Source of the DNA: Bolinopsis microptera
Taxonomy: Eukaryota; Ctenophora; Tentaculata; Lobata; Bolinopsidae
NCBI RefSeq assembly: GCF_026151205.1
Contig: NC_087076.1
Location: 17,843,419-17,907,418 of the forward strand
Length of the DNA stretch: 64,000 bases
Direction of reading: 5' to 3'
In this document: piece by piece, positions 45,701-57,210 of the stretch
Position numbering within the stretch: position 1 is the stretch's first letter
How the letters are laid out: every line of letters starts with the position of its first letter
Translations under genes and position numbers: made by a program
Notes under the pieces: generated by a model
Told to the model about the DNA's origin: nothing
The model's database searches: none
The model's input: the letters and a program-made list of their open reading frames with translations, nothing else

Positions 45701-48259
45701 AGCCGTGTAGAGGGAGCCAGACACGCATTCCACGCGCGCCACAGTTCAACCAGAGCGCGGCTCCCAGGTATTTACTAGATCTACTGGGACACGAGACAGA
45801 CTCCACGTTTGTTGCGATTGTGATCGGTTTGCCAACTTCGCTGGTATCTGGCGATTTGCGGTCGTGAAGGGTGATGTAGCGGAATGATATCAGAGAAGCA
45901 ATGTTTTACATTGATGCTTATATTGAAAATATTTGATGTTTTACATTGATGCTTTTGCAGTTTCACAGTAAAACTAAATACTAATTACATATAATATCGC
46001 GTAACTAAAGATATGTTAGCTGCTATAGTCAGTATATTAAATAAGAATATAAATAACGATTTGAATAGGGCACTTACCCGTAATCTCAAACATAAGAAGT
46101 TTCCCAGCTACATTGATTAACACTGACTTGAGACCAGTAGAAGGAATGCTTGCGTCCGACAGTAGGGGGGACACGTGCACACTCAAAACCGCGCAAGGGT
46201 GTGGCGTGTACTTTGCAATGGAAAACTCTAGAATCTTCTGGTGGCTCATCTCAACATCAAGAGCCGGGGAGACGGACATGGCAAGAAGGAAGACCGCAAC
46301 CTTGCTCGCTCCGGTCACCACGATAAGGTAGTCCTCGTAAGTATTGATAGCAATAATAGATGAAGGTATGGGAATACTGCACACCACAGAGTTCTGATCT
46401 ATACTGTTGTGGTGAGGGTACATGTAGATACAGCTCTGTTTATCATCAGGGTGATAAGCAGCCACTATCAGGATGCCATGCCACCACAGCATTCCTCCCC
46501 GGACTATCATTGATTGTTCCTGAGCTTCGTTCCCGAAACATCTCCATTTGTGTTTCGCTGATATATAAAACGCAAATCCCCGTGTTCCAGCAACTGCAGT
46601 GCATTGGCCCGACGCACCAATAGCGACAAATCTCAGGGGACAGTTATTATTAGAGTATATATCGGGAACTTGGATAACTTGCCAGGGCCAGTTTTCTAAA
46701 GGGCTGCCCAAGGACGCGATGAAGGATTGATACGGAGTATCATAAACCTCAGACTCTCCCAAGTAAATACTACCGTAGACGGAGAGACCTGATTTTGGCG
46801 GGAATCTGTTAGGTAGAATAAAGACCTGGCTAGAAGACTGGAGGATAATGTGTTCCTGATTGTTACTGACGTTGTTGACAGTTAACGGGCTCTTTAAAAA
46901 GGGGATCTTATAAAGCTGGACCCCAGAGATAGCCCACAAATTGTAGCCCTCAAGATCAAAACATCCCAAAGAGATTGGAACTGAGCAGGTGTACAGGAAC
47001 GTACCATACACTGACCACATGTACATGGTACCGGAGGCGTACACAGCACACAAACAGCAACAATCTGGCGTCCAGAACAGTTTCAGTACCGCACTCTGGT
47101 CGGGGGTTCTACCTCCTTCTTCTCCATCCAAATATCCTATCAGCTGATGTGACAAATTTAGTAAACCATTATCGTAGTTCAGAATGTTGACAAACACATC
47201 TCCTGATTCTGTTCCGAACACTATGAGATGATATCGGGGATTTATGGAGGCACAGGTTGCGTTCTGGACGTTTGTGGCCAAAAGAGCGTGGACTGTTCGG
47301 GGTTTGAAGAAATCATTCGAAGACAGGTACGCTCCTCGACCATTGGAGAAAGTCACAGCAGCGATGTCAAGAGCATGAGAATAACACAAATTTTTCACAT
47401 AAATATCATTCTCCGGAGCATACGAATGTTCGTTTGGGTCAGTAAAATAAAACTGAGAGATATCATGTGTGTAATCCTCCAATATGAGCCCGTCATCCCA
47501 AAAGAACTGCTTAACAGCCCCACCAGCAGTTGTAAACAACATCAGTTCATTACTGAGCCCTGTCAGTGACGTCACTTCCTCCTCAGCGTTGACAACAGTT
47601 GTTGCTTCCAGGATAATAGAGGGGACCGTGCCAATACTCTCGTGAAGTGGGTTCCCGGTTCTGTTGTCAGTGCAGCGGTAGGAGGAGGGGACCGCCAGGT
47701 CTAACCTGATTTCAAAGAGAATGATGTAGCCGGTGTGGGTGACCACTGCTAATCCTGAACCATCCGCTCGGAAGTAGAGGAACTTGTTTTTACCGTACTC
47801 TGTTACGGATTCTTCTGATCTCTGGTAACGGAATAACCTGTAATTTGGAACATTTTACCTGTCGCTGACAAAATAATTAATCTCTTGCTTCAGCACAACA
47901 ACGCCCAATTCCATTGTTTAAATATTACAGATTATTAACTCCCCAAACTATACCTGGTAGTGGAGTGAGACCGCCATAAGTCAAGACAAGTTATAGAACA
48001 GCAAGCAATGAGGAGTCGGTCTGAGCTGCTTCTAATGCATATCAGTGCCTGAAAAGGAGAACTTTTAGCAAAGATTGAAAATAATGGCTTTACAATTTAA
48101 CGGTATACATTCGCAAGTTGGCGTTACATTTTGGTGCTATATGTCCTAAAGATCTAAACTACAAGCCCGGCAAAAACTATGATTAGAACAACAATTTGTC
48201 ATTCGAATTACCTCAGTTGATTGGAGTAGGACTGCAAGCTGGCCATGTTGAAAAAACAT
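42783..48259 (-). CDS. RIC1: RIC1 homologue, Rab6A guanine nucleotide exchange complex subunit
   Basis: Eight exons on the minus strand (48259-48212, 48048-47954, 47837-46078, 45847-45608, 45141-44981, 44783-44607, 44302-44049, 43818-42783) give about 1256 aa. The N-terminal half is a WD40-like propeller: LWRSHSTTRLFRYQ, VVTHTGYIILFEI, DGFAVV-like repeats, and a block RGGMLWWHGILIVAAY that matches 'VTGGLAWWNDFMVLACY' of vertebrate RIC1. The helical C-terminal half has AALWLNCGARGMRVWLPL, AHCARKTEMMQWEYLF, DECLEQHSLDTAILYLVILQ and HFLNMFMDAEVYNYALLFAL, and the protein ends SSCTVS, close to the vertebrate CSVS end. With RGP1 it activates Rab6 at the Golgi. It is shorter than the vertebrate protein, mainly in linker regions. 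The exon 1 start (MFFQHGQLAV) and the exon 4 acceptor at 45847 are the least certain borders. Confidence 0.94.
43968..44046. repeat. Microsatellite, 7-bp unit AGTACAT
   Basis: About eleven perfect copies of the 7-bp unit in the last RIC1 intron, beginning just 2-3 nt inside the exon 7 donor at 44049. Confidence 0.95.
45340..45565. repeat. G/C-run block with duplicated 35-bp motif in RIC1 intron 4
   Basis: A G18 run near 45351 and a C13 run near 45533 bracket two copies of 'ccatttgacca.aag.tgagg' with 'aataaatg'. It looks like a decayed element with G-rich ends. No target duplication seen. Confidence 0.55.
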
Positions 48260-49140
48260 TACTCTCAAACCATACCGCTCTGTATTGTTATGTACCAGCT
48301 AGGAGTCCAGATCTTTATCAATTCATTGCTTTTTAAGAATAAATGTTCGTGTAGTATGATGACAAAACAACGCGGCTCATTTGTCGAAAGTAAAATATGA
48401 AATCAGCGATAATTGAAATATACGATTTGTGTGACAAGTGGGGCACAAAATAAAACGAGTTTGTAACATTGAAAAACACAACGGTAGAAAATTTAAATAA
48501 AAACAGAGAAAAAGTTTTTCAGTGATTCGCTGAGCAGTTTGGATTACATAATTTACACATCTCAACCGTTTTCAAGTTCTTGATGAAAAAATTGTGCCGT
48601 TTACAAATTTACAGTACGACTCAGTAGAATGATAACGATGTATGGATTCGGTTGACAGAATATTTGAATACCGAACAGCAAATTCAAAGATACTCGACTT
48701 ATCAAGACGTGATGTTAAGACCAAAGTAGCAAAAGAATTATCAGAGTAAGCTTTAAAACTGAATAAATATTAAAATATAATTCCTTAATAATAAGTCTAT
48801 AAGTCGTGATATCCCAATTTTTACCATATAATATTAAAATTGTTCTATAATTGAATAAAAATTATCAAATCCCAGTTAAAAGCAATCAAAGAGAGTTATA
48901 CCACTTAAGTAGAATAGCAGTGTAATTTGTTTGTGATATTCCAAACTTAAGTCATCCATAAGCCATAAAAAACAATGATACAATAATTGTACCTTATCAA
49001 CTTAATAGATAAGTAATTAAAATTTGTTTAAGCATAAAATTACAAAATTCAGCAGACAAAGCAGATGAAATTATTATAAATATAATATATATCTGGTTGA
49101 ATAAAACAGAAATGACAAAAGCAGCATTACCCTGGTTATG
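48260..49140. other. Intergenic DNA, nothing recognised
   Basis: AT-rich spacer upstream of RIC1 and downstream of the AF9-like gene. It holds the presumed RIC1 promoter, without a clear TATA box. Confidence 0.45.
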
Positions 49141-52100
49141 CTATGACAAAACACTGTCAATGGTATTCAGAGTCTCCATGTCACAGTTCACTAGATCAAA
49201 CGTTACATTCTCGTCTTTCAATTCCATGTTAGTGCTACCGTTAGTAGATAAAATGTTGACAACTTCTGATATGGCGCTTTTATCATCCGTTTTCTGCAAC
49301 TGATGGATCTTATTGTAAATGTTCAGCATGAAACGAAGGTGGTCCGGTGACATTATGGAAGGTTCCTGTCTTAATGGAGCAACCATCTCACTGGAGTAAG
49401 ACTGGTCGGGTCTGTAGGCGTGTTCCTGGTCAAGGGATGACTCAGAGACTCGCTGTCGGAGAGGAGGTGAGGGAATGTCGGGCATGTGGGAAGAAGATGG
49501 TGGACTGTGCAGTTCTGGTTTTGTGGCTTCGTGCTCTGGTGCGGATCTGTGAAACTCTGGAGGTTTTGAGTAGGATTTTGATTGCTTTGAAGCAGAACTT
49601 TCAGAAGAATTCTTTTCTTGTTTCAAATTAGAACTGTCAGGTTGCATGGGAGAGGTCGAAAACTTTGAGGAACCATCACTCTTCATTTTAGGAGGCTCTA
49701 CACCCTCATCCTTAATGTCGTAAGGCCTCCAAGCTTCTGGATCTTTCTTAAGAGCTTTGTGCTTGTTCTTCTTTTCTTTAGATTTAGTTTTCTGTGGAAC
49801 CCTCTCATCTTCTTTAAACGCTTTCTCCTCAGGTTCCATGCTTAATATTCGAGCGACTTCCGCTTCATCAGCATCAATATCCACATCAGAAGAGGGGGTC
49901 CTGATCTCACCGTCCTCCTCAGCATCGTCTTCAGTGTCGCTAGAAAGAGAACTTGATCGTTTTCTTGGTTTTTCCGGTTTCAACTCTTTTATGTGTTTGG
50001 ACTTATCTTTCTTTTTACTTTCCTTACTTTTGATGAGGTCATCATCTTTTTCTCTTTTTTTCGATTTTTCATGATGCTCCGATTTTATTTGAGATTTTTT
50101 CTTAGGCTTAAGAGTGCTTATGTTATCAAACTCCATGAATGTGTCATCCGTTTGTTTCGATGATCTATTATCTTCGTCTGAATTGGAGCTTGAATATTTT
50201 TTAGAGTGCTTGGCTTCATGGTGTTCTGATTTGATTTGAGGGGTTTCATGAGGCTTCTTTTTAGGCTTAAGAGTGCTTATGTTATCAAACTCCAAAAATG
50301 TATCACCTGTTTGTTTCGCTTGTTTACTGTCTTCGTCTGAATTTGAACTTGAATACTTCTTCGAGTGCTTTGTTTCTTTTTCAACTTTGACAGTTTTTGG
50401 AGGTCTGGGTTTTTCTGAATCTTTGTTGAAAGTGACGGGCTTCCTGTCTGAGTCAGACTGAATCTTTCCTGATGATTTCTCTGGTTTAGATTTAGATTTT
50501 TTCTTCACCTTCAAAGCATCAATGCTATCAAATTCCAAAAACGAGTCCTCTGGTTTTTGTCGTTTTGGTTTTTCTTTCTGAACAGGTTTAGATGGACACT
50601 TCTTGGAACTCTGGGGTTCTGTTTGTTCATGATGTTTAATTGGTTCTTTTTTAGGCGATTCCTTGAAATATTGTGAATTCTCATCGTCTGAAGATTCAAC
50701 ATCACCAATCGCAGCTAGTACGGACGAGATCTTTTGTTTTTGCCTGTCTTCTGATTTTGGTTTTCTTTCGGCTGAAATAAAATTGTATCATTTCAAAGTT
50801 GCAATTGTACATCATAAATAATATATGACACGAAGCCTTATCATATGACATTATATTTAAGAACTGTTGATAAGTTAATGACAGCTACAGGGAAACTTCT
50901 ATGACAGTTTAGGACATAGGTTCGCCAACATCGAAGATTATTCGAAATTTAATAATCGGTAAGGTATTTAAATGGGTCGTAGTTCGATTTGAAATTCATA
51001 AAATTATGTTCTGAATTAGTTTGTCAGACAGATGATTTAAGATAGACCAGATGCTCAAAATTGGAGATACTAACAGAAAGTTCATATCAACTTTTATTGT
51101 ATTATTCCAATTTTCTCATTCTTTACTTATAATTTCTGAAACTGTTATGAGCTTACCTTTATTCTCCTTATTATTAACGACTGGGGTTGTAGATGAGGGA
51201 GGCCGACTACTCTTCTTATGTTTCTTGGAATCTTTAACCACCGCTTGACTCACATCCGGCTCTTTCTGTACAACCGGTCTTTGCTCCACATTTTCCTCTT
51301 CTTCGACTGAATTTCGTTCCTTCTTTTTCTCTTTCTTTCTGACCCTAACATCCTCCTCGTTCTCCTCCTCTTCTTCGTTTTCGACCGCTCTCTTCTCTTT
51401 TCTCCTCTCTTCTTTTCTTTTCTCTTTCTTTCGCGCCCTAACATCCTCATCATCCTCCTCCTCGTCTTCTTCTTCGACCGCTCTCTTCTCTTTTCTCCTC
51501 TCTTCTTTTCTTTTCTCTTTCTTCCTTGCCCTAACATCATCATCATCCTCCTCCTCCCCTTCGTCCTCGACCGCTCTCTTCTCTTTTCTCTTCTCTTCTT
51601 TTCTTTTCTCTTTCTTTCTTGCCCTAACATCCTCATCATCTTCCTCCTCCTCTTCGTCTTCGACCGCTCTCTTCTCTTTTCTCCTCTCTTCTTTTCTTTT
51701 CTCTTTTGCTGCGCGTCTCTCTTCTTGCTCCTTGGAGGGTTTTGGAGTATGTTCCCTGTTTTTATTGACTGACGGACTAGGGACATTTGATTCTTTAGGC
51801 GGTTCTATTTGGGCAGGTTGTTTTGGAAGGGATGTTGATGGTAAGTTTTCGTGTTGCAAGGCCCCGCCACCGCTGAAATTGTGTTATTAGTTTGTCAGAA
51901 AGTGATATGGACAGAGCTCCGAAAACTTAGGGAAAGTGATAGATGAAAAAATAAGTCCAGCTATATTATATATACAGAAGGAGTTAATGTAATGTAGTCC
52001 GAAAAGTCCAAATCCTCCTCGCGGCCTAAAATGGCGTTTCTATAGTATCATATTACACAAGCAACTACTATTCTTAACCATTATTCTTACTCGATGAGTT

Positions 52101-53089
52101 TTGTCATGAACTCCTTGTTGGGATTAGTGAACGTCAATATTTCTTTCCTTGCTCTATTGATCGGTGGAACCCCATCTGCAGGCAGAACTAGATCGTATTT
52201 GTACCTGGAGATAAATTAAAGCACGGTCATTATGTGTTTTGCTATTGGCGAAGTGACTTAAATTTGTTTTGGCACGCAAAATTGTACTTTAGATTTCATA
52301 ATTTTCTGATCACACTCAAGTAAACCTAATCTTGGAGCTTGACTTCATAATTCGTCAAAATACGTCATCAAGCATCGCATCAGGGATTTATAACTGAGCT
52401 GTTGTTGAACGGTAATATTTCAAATCAATCCACAAACTTACTCAATTTGTTTTGGGTTACGTTTGTTCTTGAAATTCACCTCCACAAACAGGATGAATGT
52501 TCCGTAACCTTGCTCATGGATCTCGTACGGTGGTTTCTTGATCACTAAAGAATACGATTTTACATAAAATTTGCAATTCAGTCATATGGAAACTCGGGTC
52601 ATAGTCAAAACTAAACTGGATTAGATTGGATATGATTGGATAAGAGTTGAGATTACAACGGTCAACATTACGATGATCGCTGAATTTACCTTGAACAGGA
52701 TTCTTAAAACTCTCATGCAACTTGAAGACCACTCTCTCTATGTAATGATGTATTTTACAGCCGTGGTCGCCTCTAACATAAAAGCTCCAGTCGTGGGTAA
52801 AGTCATCGACAGAGCTCGCTGTTTTTGCTCTATGAGATGCGGAGTGTCCAAGCGTTAGGGCTACTTTCACTTTGGAAATCTGAGAATTGAGACGTAATAA
52901 AATTCTCCTGAATCTCGAAAAAGCATATATAACTTAATTAGTTAAATTTGAATACCGTACTAGAAATGCAGTATCAGATAAGAATACGGTATTGTATATA
53001 ATTAACTTAGCTAGCTGGTACATGGATCTTACTCGTTTACGTGAATCCACTGACACGTTATCATTCTGTTTGGTAAGTTCTTCCTTCAT
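49141..53089 (-). CDS. YEATS-domain protein of the AF9/ENL (MLLT3/MLLT1) family
   Basis: Six exons on the minus strand (53089-53033, 52879-52690, 52544-52442, 52204-52091, 51872-51157, 50771-49141) give 936 aa. Residues about 20-150 form the YEATS domain: VKVALTLGHSA, FTHDW, ERVVFKLHESF and GYGTFILFVEVNFKNK. The three aromatic-cage residues that read acyl-lysine in AF9 correspond to Phe46, Phe77 and Tyr96. The middle is a very long charged linker with four 31-aa Lys/Glu repeats and three copies of a FLEFD-like motif. The C-terminal ~50 residues are the ANC1-homology domain (SEVVNILSTNG, VTFDLVNCDMETL), the site where AF9/ENL recruit AF4, DOT1L or BCOR. It is a nuclear protein, expected in the super-elongation or DOT1L complexes. 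One gene may represent both vertebrate paralogues. It is longer than human AF9 (568 aa) because of the linker. A 3' splice site lies 5 nt before the ATG. Confidence 0.95.
51330..51715 (-). repeat. Coding minisatellite, 93-bp unit, four copies, in the AF9-like gene
   Basis: The unit encodes 31 residues of the type RAVEDEEEEEDDEDVRARKK followed by EKRKEERRKEK. The anchor 'cgaccgctc' recurs at 51382, 51475, 51568 and 51661, exactly 93 bp apart, so frame is kept. The result is alternating basic and acidic blocks. Confidence 0.95.
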
Positions 53090-54420
53090 GACATCTGAAC
53101 TAAGAAATTATTGTAAAAATTACTGTTACCATAATAATATGTTAATATGACGAAGAGATTCTTTCTTGTAACTACAACAGTAATTATAAGATCCAGGAAT
53201 TTTGGGCGAACTTTTTAACTTTCTTTCCATCGGAGAGAAAGTCTCCATGATGAAAGAAAAGGCGAGGGATGCGAAAAACTAACCATTACCATGTTGATTA
53301 AAATATATTAGTGGTTTTCCTCACCTAACCTTTTGATTATGACGTCATAGTACTGCATGGCATGGTGTCGGTATTCAAACAAATCATAGCAAGGTTACTT
53401 GCTACACGATACGCTCTACAGTCTACATACACAAATAAAACTTCAGAATAAGTTACTTAATCAAAAGATACTGCACTGGAACGTGAATTATTAATAATTT
53501 AAAGAATAAATTAGATAACTACCACACAAAATGAGAAAATACAACTTATTATTATAAACTTATTAAGGAAATGTACACTAACGATCATTCATTTAAATTT
53601 GGCGACAAACACTAGAAATAGATATTGGAATCAAGTTATTAGGAAAGTAAGTTATGAATAATGGCATAAAATTGTCAACTTTTTGACTAAGAATCATTTG
53701 TATAGCTTTACACATGTGCTAAAATAAGAGAGTTTCAAAGATCTTTATTTCCCACATAATACGAGACAATTAAAGCCTTTGAACGTGGAGATTGCTTCTT
53801 AAATCCTTCATTGAAAAACTATGCAACAAGAACACATTTTATAAATACAACTAAGCACTGACACCAAAAATTCTATAAAAAAACAGTTTCAAGATTCTGC
53901 ATAAAAATAGTATGAGGATTCAACTAAAAAACAATAATTTAAATTTGTACAATACATGACAACATTTTATAATCATCATTATATTCAAACTAATTTAAAT
54001 GATTTATTCAAATTAATTTAAATAATTTATTCAAATTAATTCAAAAAATTTATTCCAAACACACTTCTGTTGCTTAGAAAGTAAAAGGGTGATATTTCAC
54101 GGCACCAAGGTCAATAGCACAAGAATGATTTTATTAGAAAAGAAAAAGCGGGAGAATCATTTGGTTTCGATTACAATTAATTCACCCTTCTTGATAATAT
54201 ACCCCCCCCCCCCCCCCAATATAGTGTTAATTGTAATTAAGCCATCTTAAAACCATTGTATAAATGCCCTCTGATCTACAGATTACGAGATTACAGATTA
54301 CGAGATTGTTTTGAAGATGTAAATGGATAAAATCAGGGGTCACAATCACTGAATCACGTCTGTCCACAACATCCTCCACAAAAGTTCACAAAGCTCCAAA
54401 TGTTATTAAAAATGTCGGTC
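53090..54420. other. Intergenic DNA, nothing recognised
   Basis: Very AT-rich spacer with a C-run of about 14 at 54203. No exon or RNA gene seen. Confidence 0.5.
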
Positions 54421-56569
54421 TCAGAAAGCTAGAATGTTATCCTGATTGTAGCCAAGTGCCTGAAAAGCGGGCAGACAGGCCTGTTTGATAAGACCCGGAG
54501 GTCCACAGAGGAGAATAACAGTGTCGTCAGCTGGAGGAGGCATGTACTTCTCTATCATTGCTTTGTTAACTCTACCGGTTGCGTAGCACCAATCTGGGGA
54601 GCCAGGGATTGGTTACTAACTGGTCACTAATTGGTAACTAACTGGTAAATAATTGATTAGTAACTGCAGATCACTCCTACTATTATATTCCTATATTACC
54701 CTACACTCCTACTGTTACCCTACATTTTATGATGCAATTCGCTTGATGAACATTGTACCACTATTTAGATTTCATGGAAATAATGGAAAAGCAAACCTTT
54801 AGGAATGGGAGCCTGGGACAGGGTATGACAAATTTTAAACTTGGGACAACACATCTCATCCAGTGCTCCTCTACAAAGGATGTCGTTCTCAGTCTGATAT
54901 TATAATTTTTTTAAAGTTACACCATGAACATTATGTAAATTGTAAGTACAATTATTCCATTTTTAATACTAGACACATTGAAATTAATAAAAGCAACGGA
55001 ATTAGGTTTCGTGACGGGTTCTTGTCAAATGACAAATAATAACCTAATTTTAAAATTCTGGCCTATATTCTTCTAACATTGAAGACTGAAAATCTTGAGA
55101 AACGCATCAAACATGATATTTAGTCAATCGAAAACATACCTTGTTAGAAAATAAAAGCGTCATTTCAGTGTTGTCATTACGGTTCTTAACCACATCTCTG
55201 ATCAACTGCAACATCGGAGTTATCCCAGAACCTCCAGCTATCATTCCCATACGTTTGCAGTTTAACTTGATGATGTTATCTCTTGATTTCTCCACTTCGA
55301 AAACTCCTGGGATATGCCATGATTAATAATCTACAAATAATCCGAGTGACGAAAATTACAGCAATGTAATATAAAACGGGAAAAAATCTTAAGTTCCTAT
55401 TTCGTATACTCGAGATCTCAAAGTAAGTACCTTTTCCAAGATATCGTATTTTGCCGCAGGGTCCTCTAACTTTAATTTCATCACCAATACTTAAAGAATC
55501 CATGTAGGTCGACATTTTTCCGTCTTTGTAAACTTTTATCATGAGGTCCATGTATCCGAATTCGTCGTCACTGGTAATTGGAGTGTAAGGTCGAACTACT
55601 AGTTTTCCATCAAGTATAGCTGACACATTGATGAAGGAACCTGTGAAGCAATTGCGGGTGTAAATTGGAAACCCCTAAGCCCTAAGGTTATATTTCATGG
55701 ATTTTGAATAATTTAAACTTTGAAGTATAAAAATTAGTATTATTTGGAGAGTTTGCCCGGATGAAAGATTTTTAGGAAGACCTACCTACAGGAAGTCCAA
55801 GTATGTGGTCAGAGCTCGGAAGAGAAAACCGAAACTTTCTCGTATCATGTGACACTATCTGAATTTGAATTTATAATTACGATAAACCAATAAGAAATGT
55901 TTCTTCATCAGACGATTCAATGGTTGAACAGAGATTTTGTTGGTGAATAGTGTCTGATTGCACGAAACTTGACAGCTATATATTTAACACCAAGGGTACA
56001 AACGCTTCTAGAAGATTTACATACTGTTTTTGCGAGCAGAGTAAGGGCGACTTTGTCACTCTTATTGAGGGTAGCATAACTTTTCTTCTTCCGAGATAAA
56101 CACCACATCGTAATCACAACACCAACCAGCGCTACTGTCACCCCGACAACCTGGGCTACAGTTTACTCCTTAATCAATAAAACTCCTTAATCAAGATTAG
56201 TTCCATCATAAAACATTTGGTAAGTTTTCAAATAGATGATAGGTCTATGAGCCAAGGATAACTTTAAGTAGGTTCTTCAGCAGAAAAAGGCTCGATACAT
56301 ACAGTGTGCAGCATGCATAAAATCAGTTACAACAAAGGCTGTTTCAAACTGAAAGCAGATGTTAATGAAGTTCCTTTGTCTTGTTTGTATGTACTGTGTA
56401 TTGAGTTAGCAATTAAGTGTAAGTTGCAGAGGTATTCATCATGTTGTGCTCGATATTACGAGATTGTAAACAATCTGTAATGCATTATCGGATATTACAT
56501 CTATAGAACAGTGTTTATAACTATCCCAGCGATGCCATTCACAATCTTACCGTTGGCCAGGCGTTCCAT
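54421..56569 (-). CDS. NADH-cytochrome b5 reductase, membrane anchored
   Basis: Seven exons on the minus strand (56569-56551, 56155-56025, 55858-55786, 55640-55431, 55306-55140, 54893-54797, 54593-54421) give 289 aa. Residues about 8-25 are a hydrophobic anchor ([16 protein letters not shown]) followed by RKKK. The FAD-binding motif RPYTP is at 91-95, the NADH-binding motif GGSGITPM starts at 169, and LLCGPPG is near 260, where CGPPP is usual. The enzyme passes electrons from NADH to cytochrome b5 for lipid desaturation and related reactions on the ER or outer mitochondrial membrane. It resembles vertebrate CYB5R1/2/3 without favouring one. Exon 1 is only 19 nt and was chosen because its phase fits; this part is tentative. 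Confidence 0.94.
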
Positions 56570-57210
56570 AGTTTGATGACACTAGTTGGATTAGAAATAT
56601 TATAATAGATGTGTACATTTAAATTTGAATGAATGATTCATCGCGCTATTGCCTATAACATAGATAAATTAAAAACATAGAGTTTGGCTTGCCATAATAT
56701 CTACAACGATTCTTAGTTTGTAAAACATTCTTACTTATTGTTTCGATTTATTTTAATAGACAAATGATACATCGTTACATTATAGAAAGACAGTGTAATC
56801 TAAAATGTTGTCAGAAAATAACATGCATTATTAAGTAGAATGCAAATTTAAATACAATATAATATCAAAAGCAAAAGTTGAAATAAAATAATAATACTAA
56901 CATTTTTAAGAGTCAAAAAATATTTACAGCTAAAATTATGTAAAAATTAAAAATAAATCTTATTAGTCAAACAATTTTTAATCCAATTTTATAAATAAAA
57001 AATATTTTGTTGTGTAGTTACTAAAAATCTAAATTTAGAAACAAATTATTTCCTTAATTATAGCAAAATTTGGAATAAGCATAGAACATGTTAAATTTTA
57101 TTCAAGAAAAAATATTTTAATTTTTAATGTAATGAAAATATCAATATTACTACAACTTAGTATGAAAATCTTAGTATGACAATCGTTGCAGCTGTCCAAT
57201 TAAAAATATA
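56570..57210. other. Intergenic DNA between CYB5R and the NERD-helicase gene
   Basis: Very AT-rich. It holds the likely polyadenylation signal of the NERD-helicase gene (57097-57102, minus). Confidence 0.5.
57097..57102 (-). terminator. Polyadenylation signal AATAAA of the NERD-helicase gene
   Basis: AATAAA on the minus strand, 108 nt past the stop codon at 57211. Confidence 0.5.
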
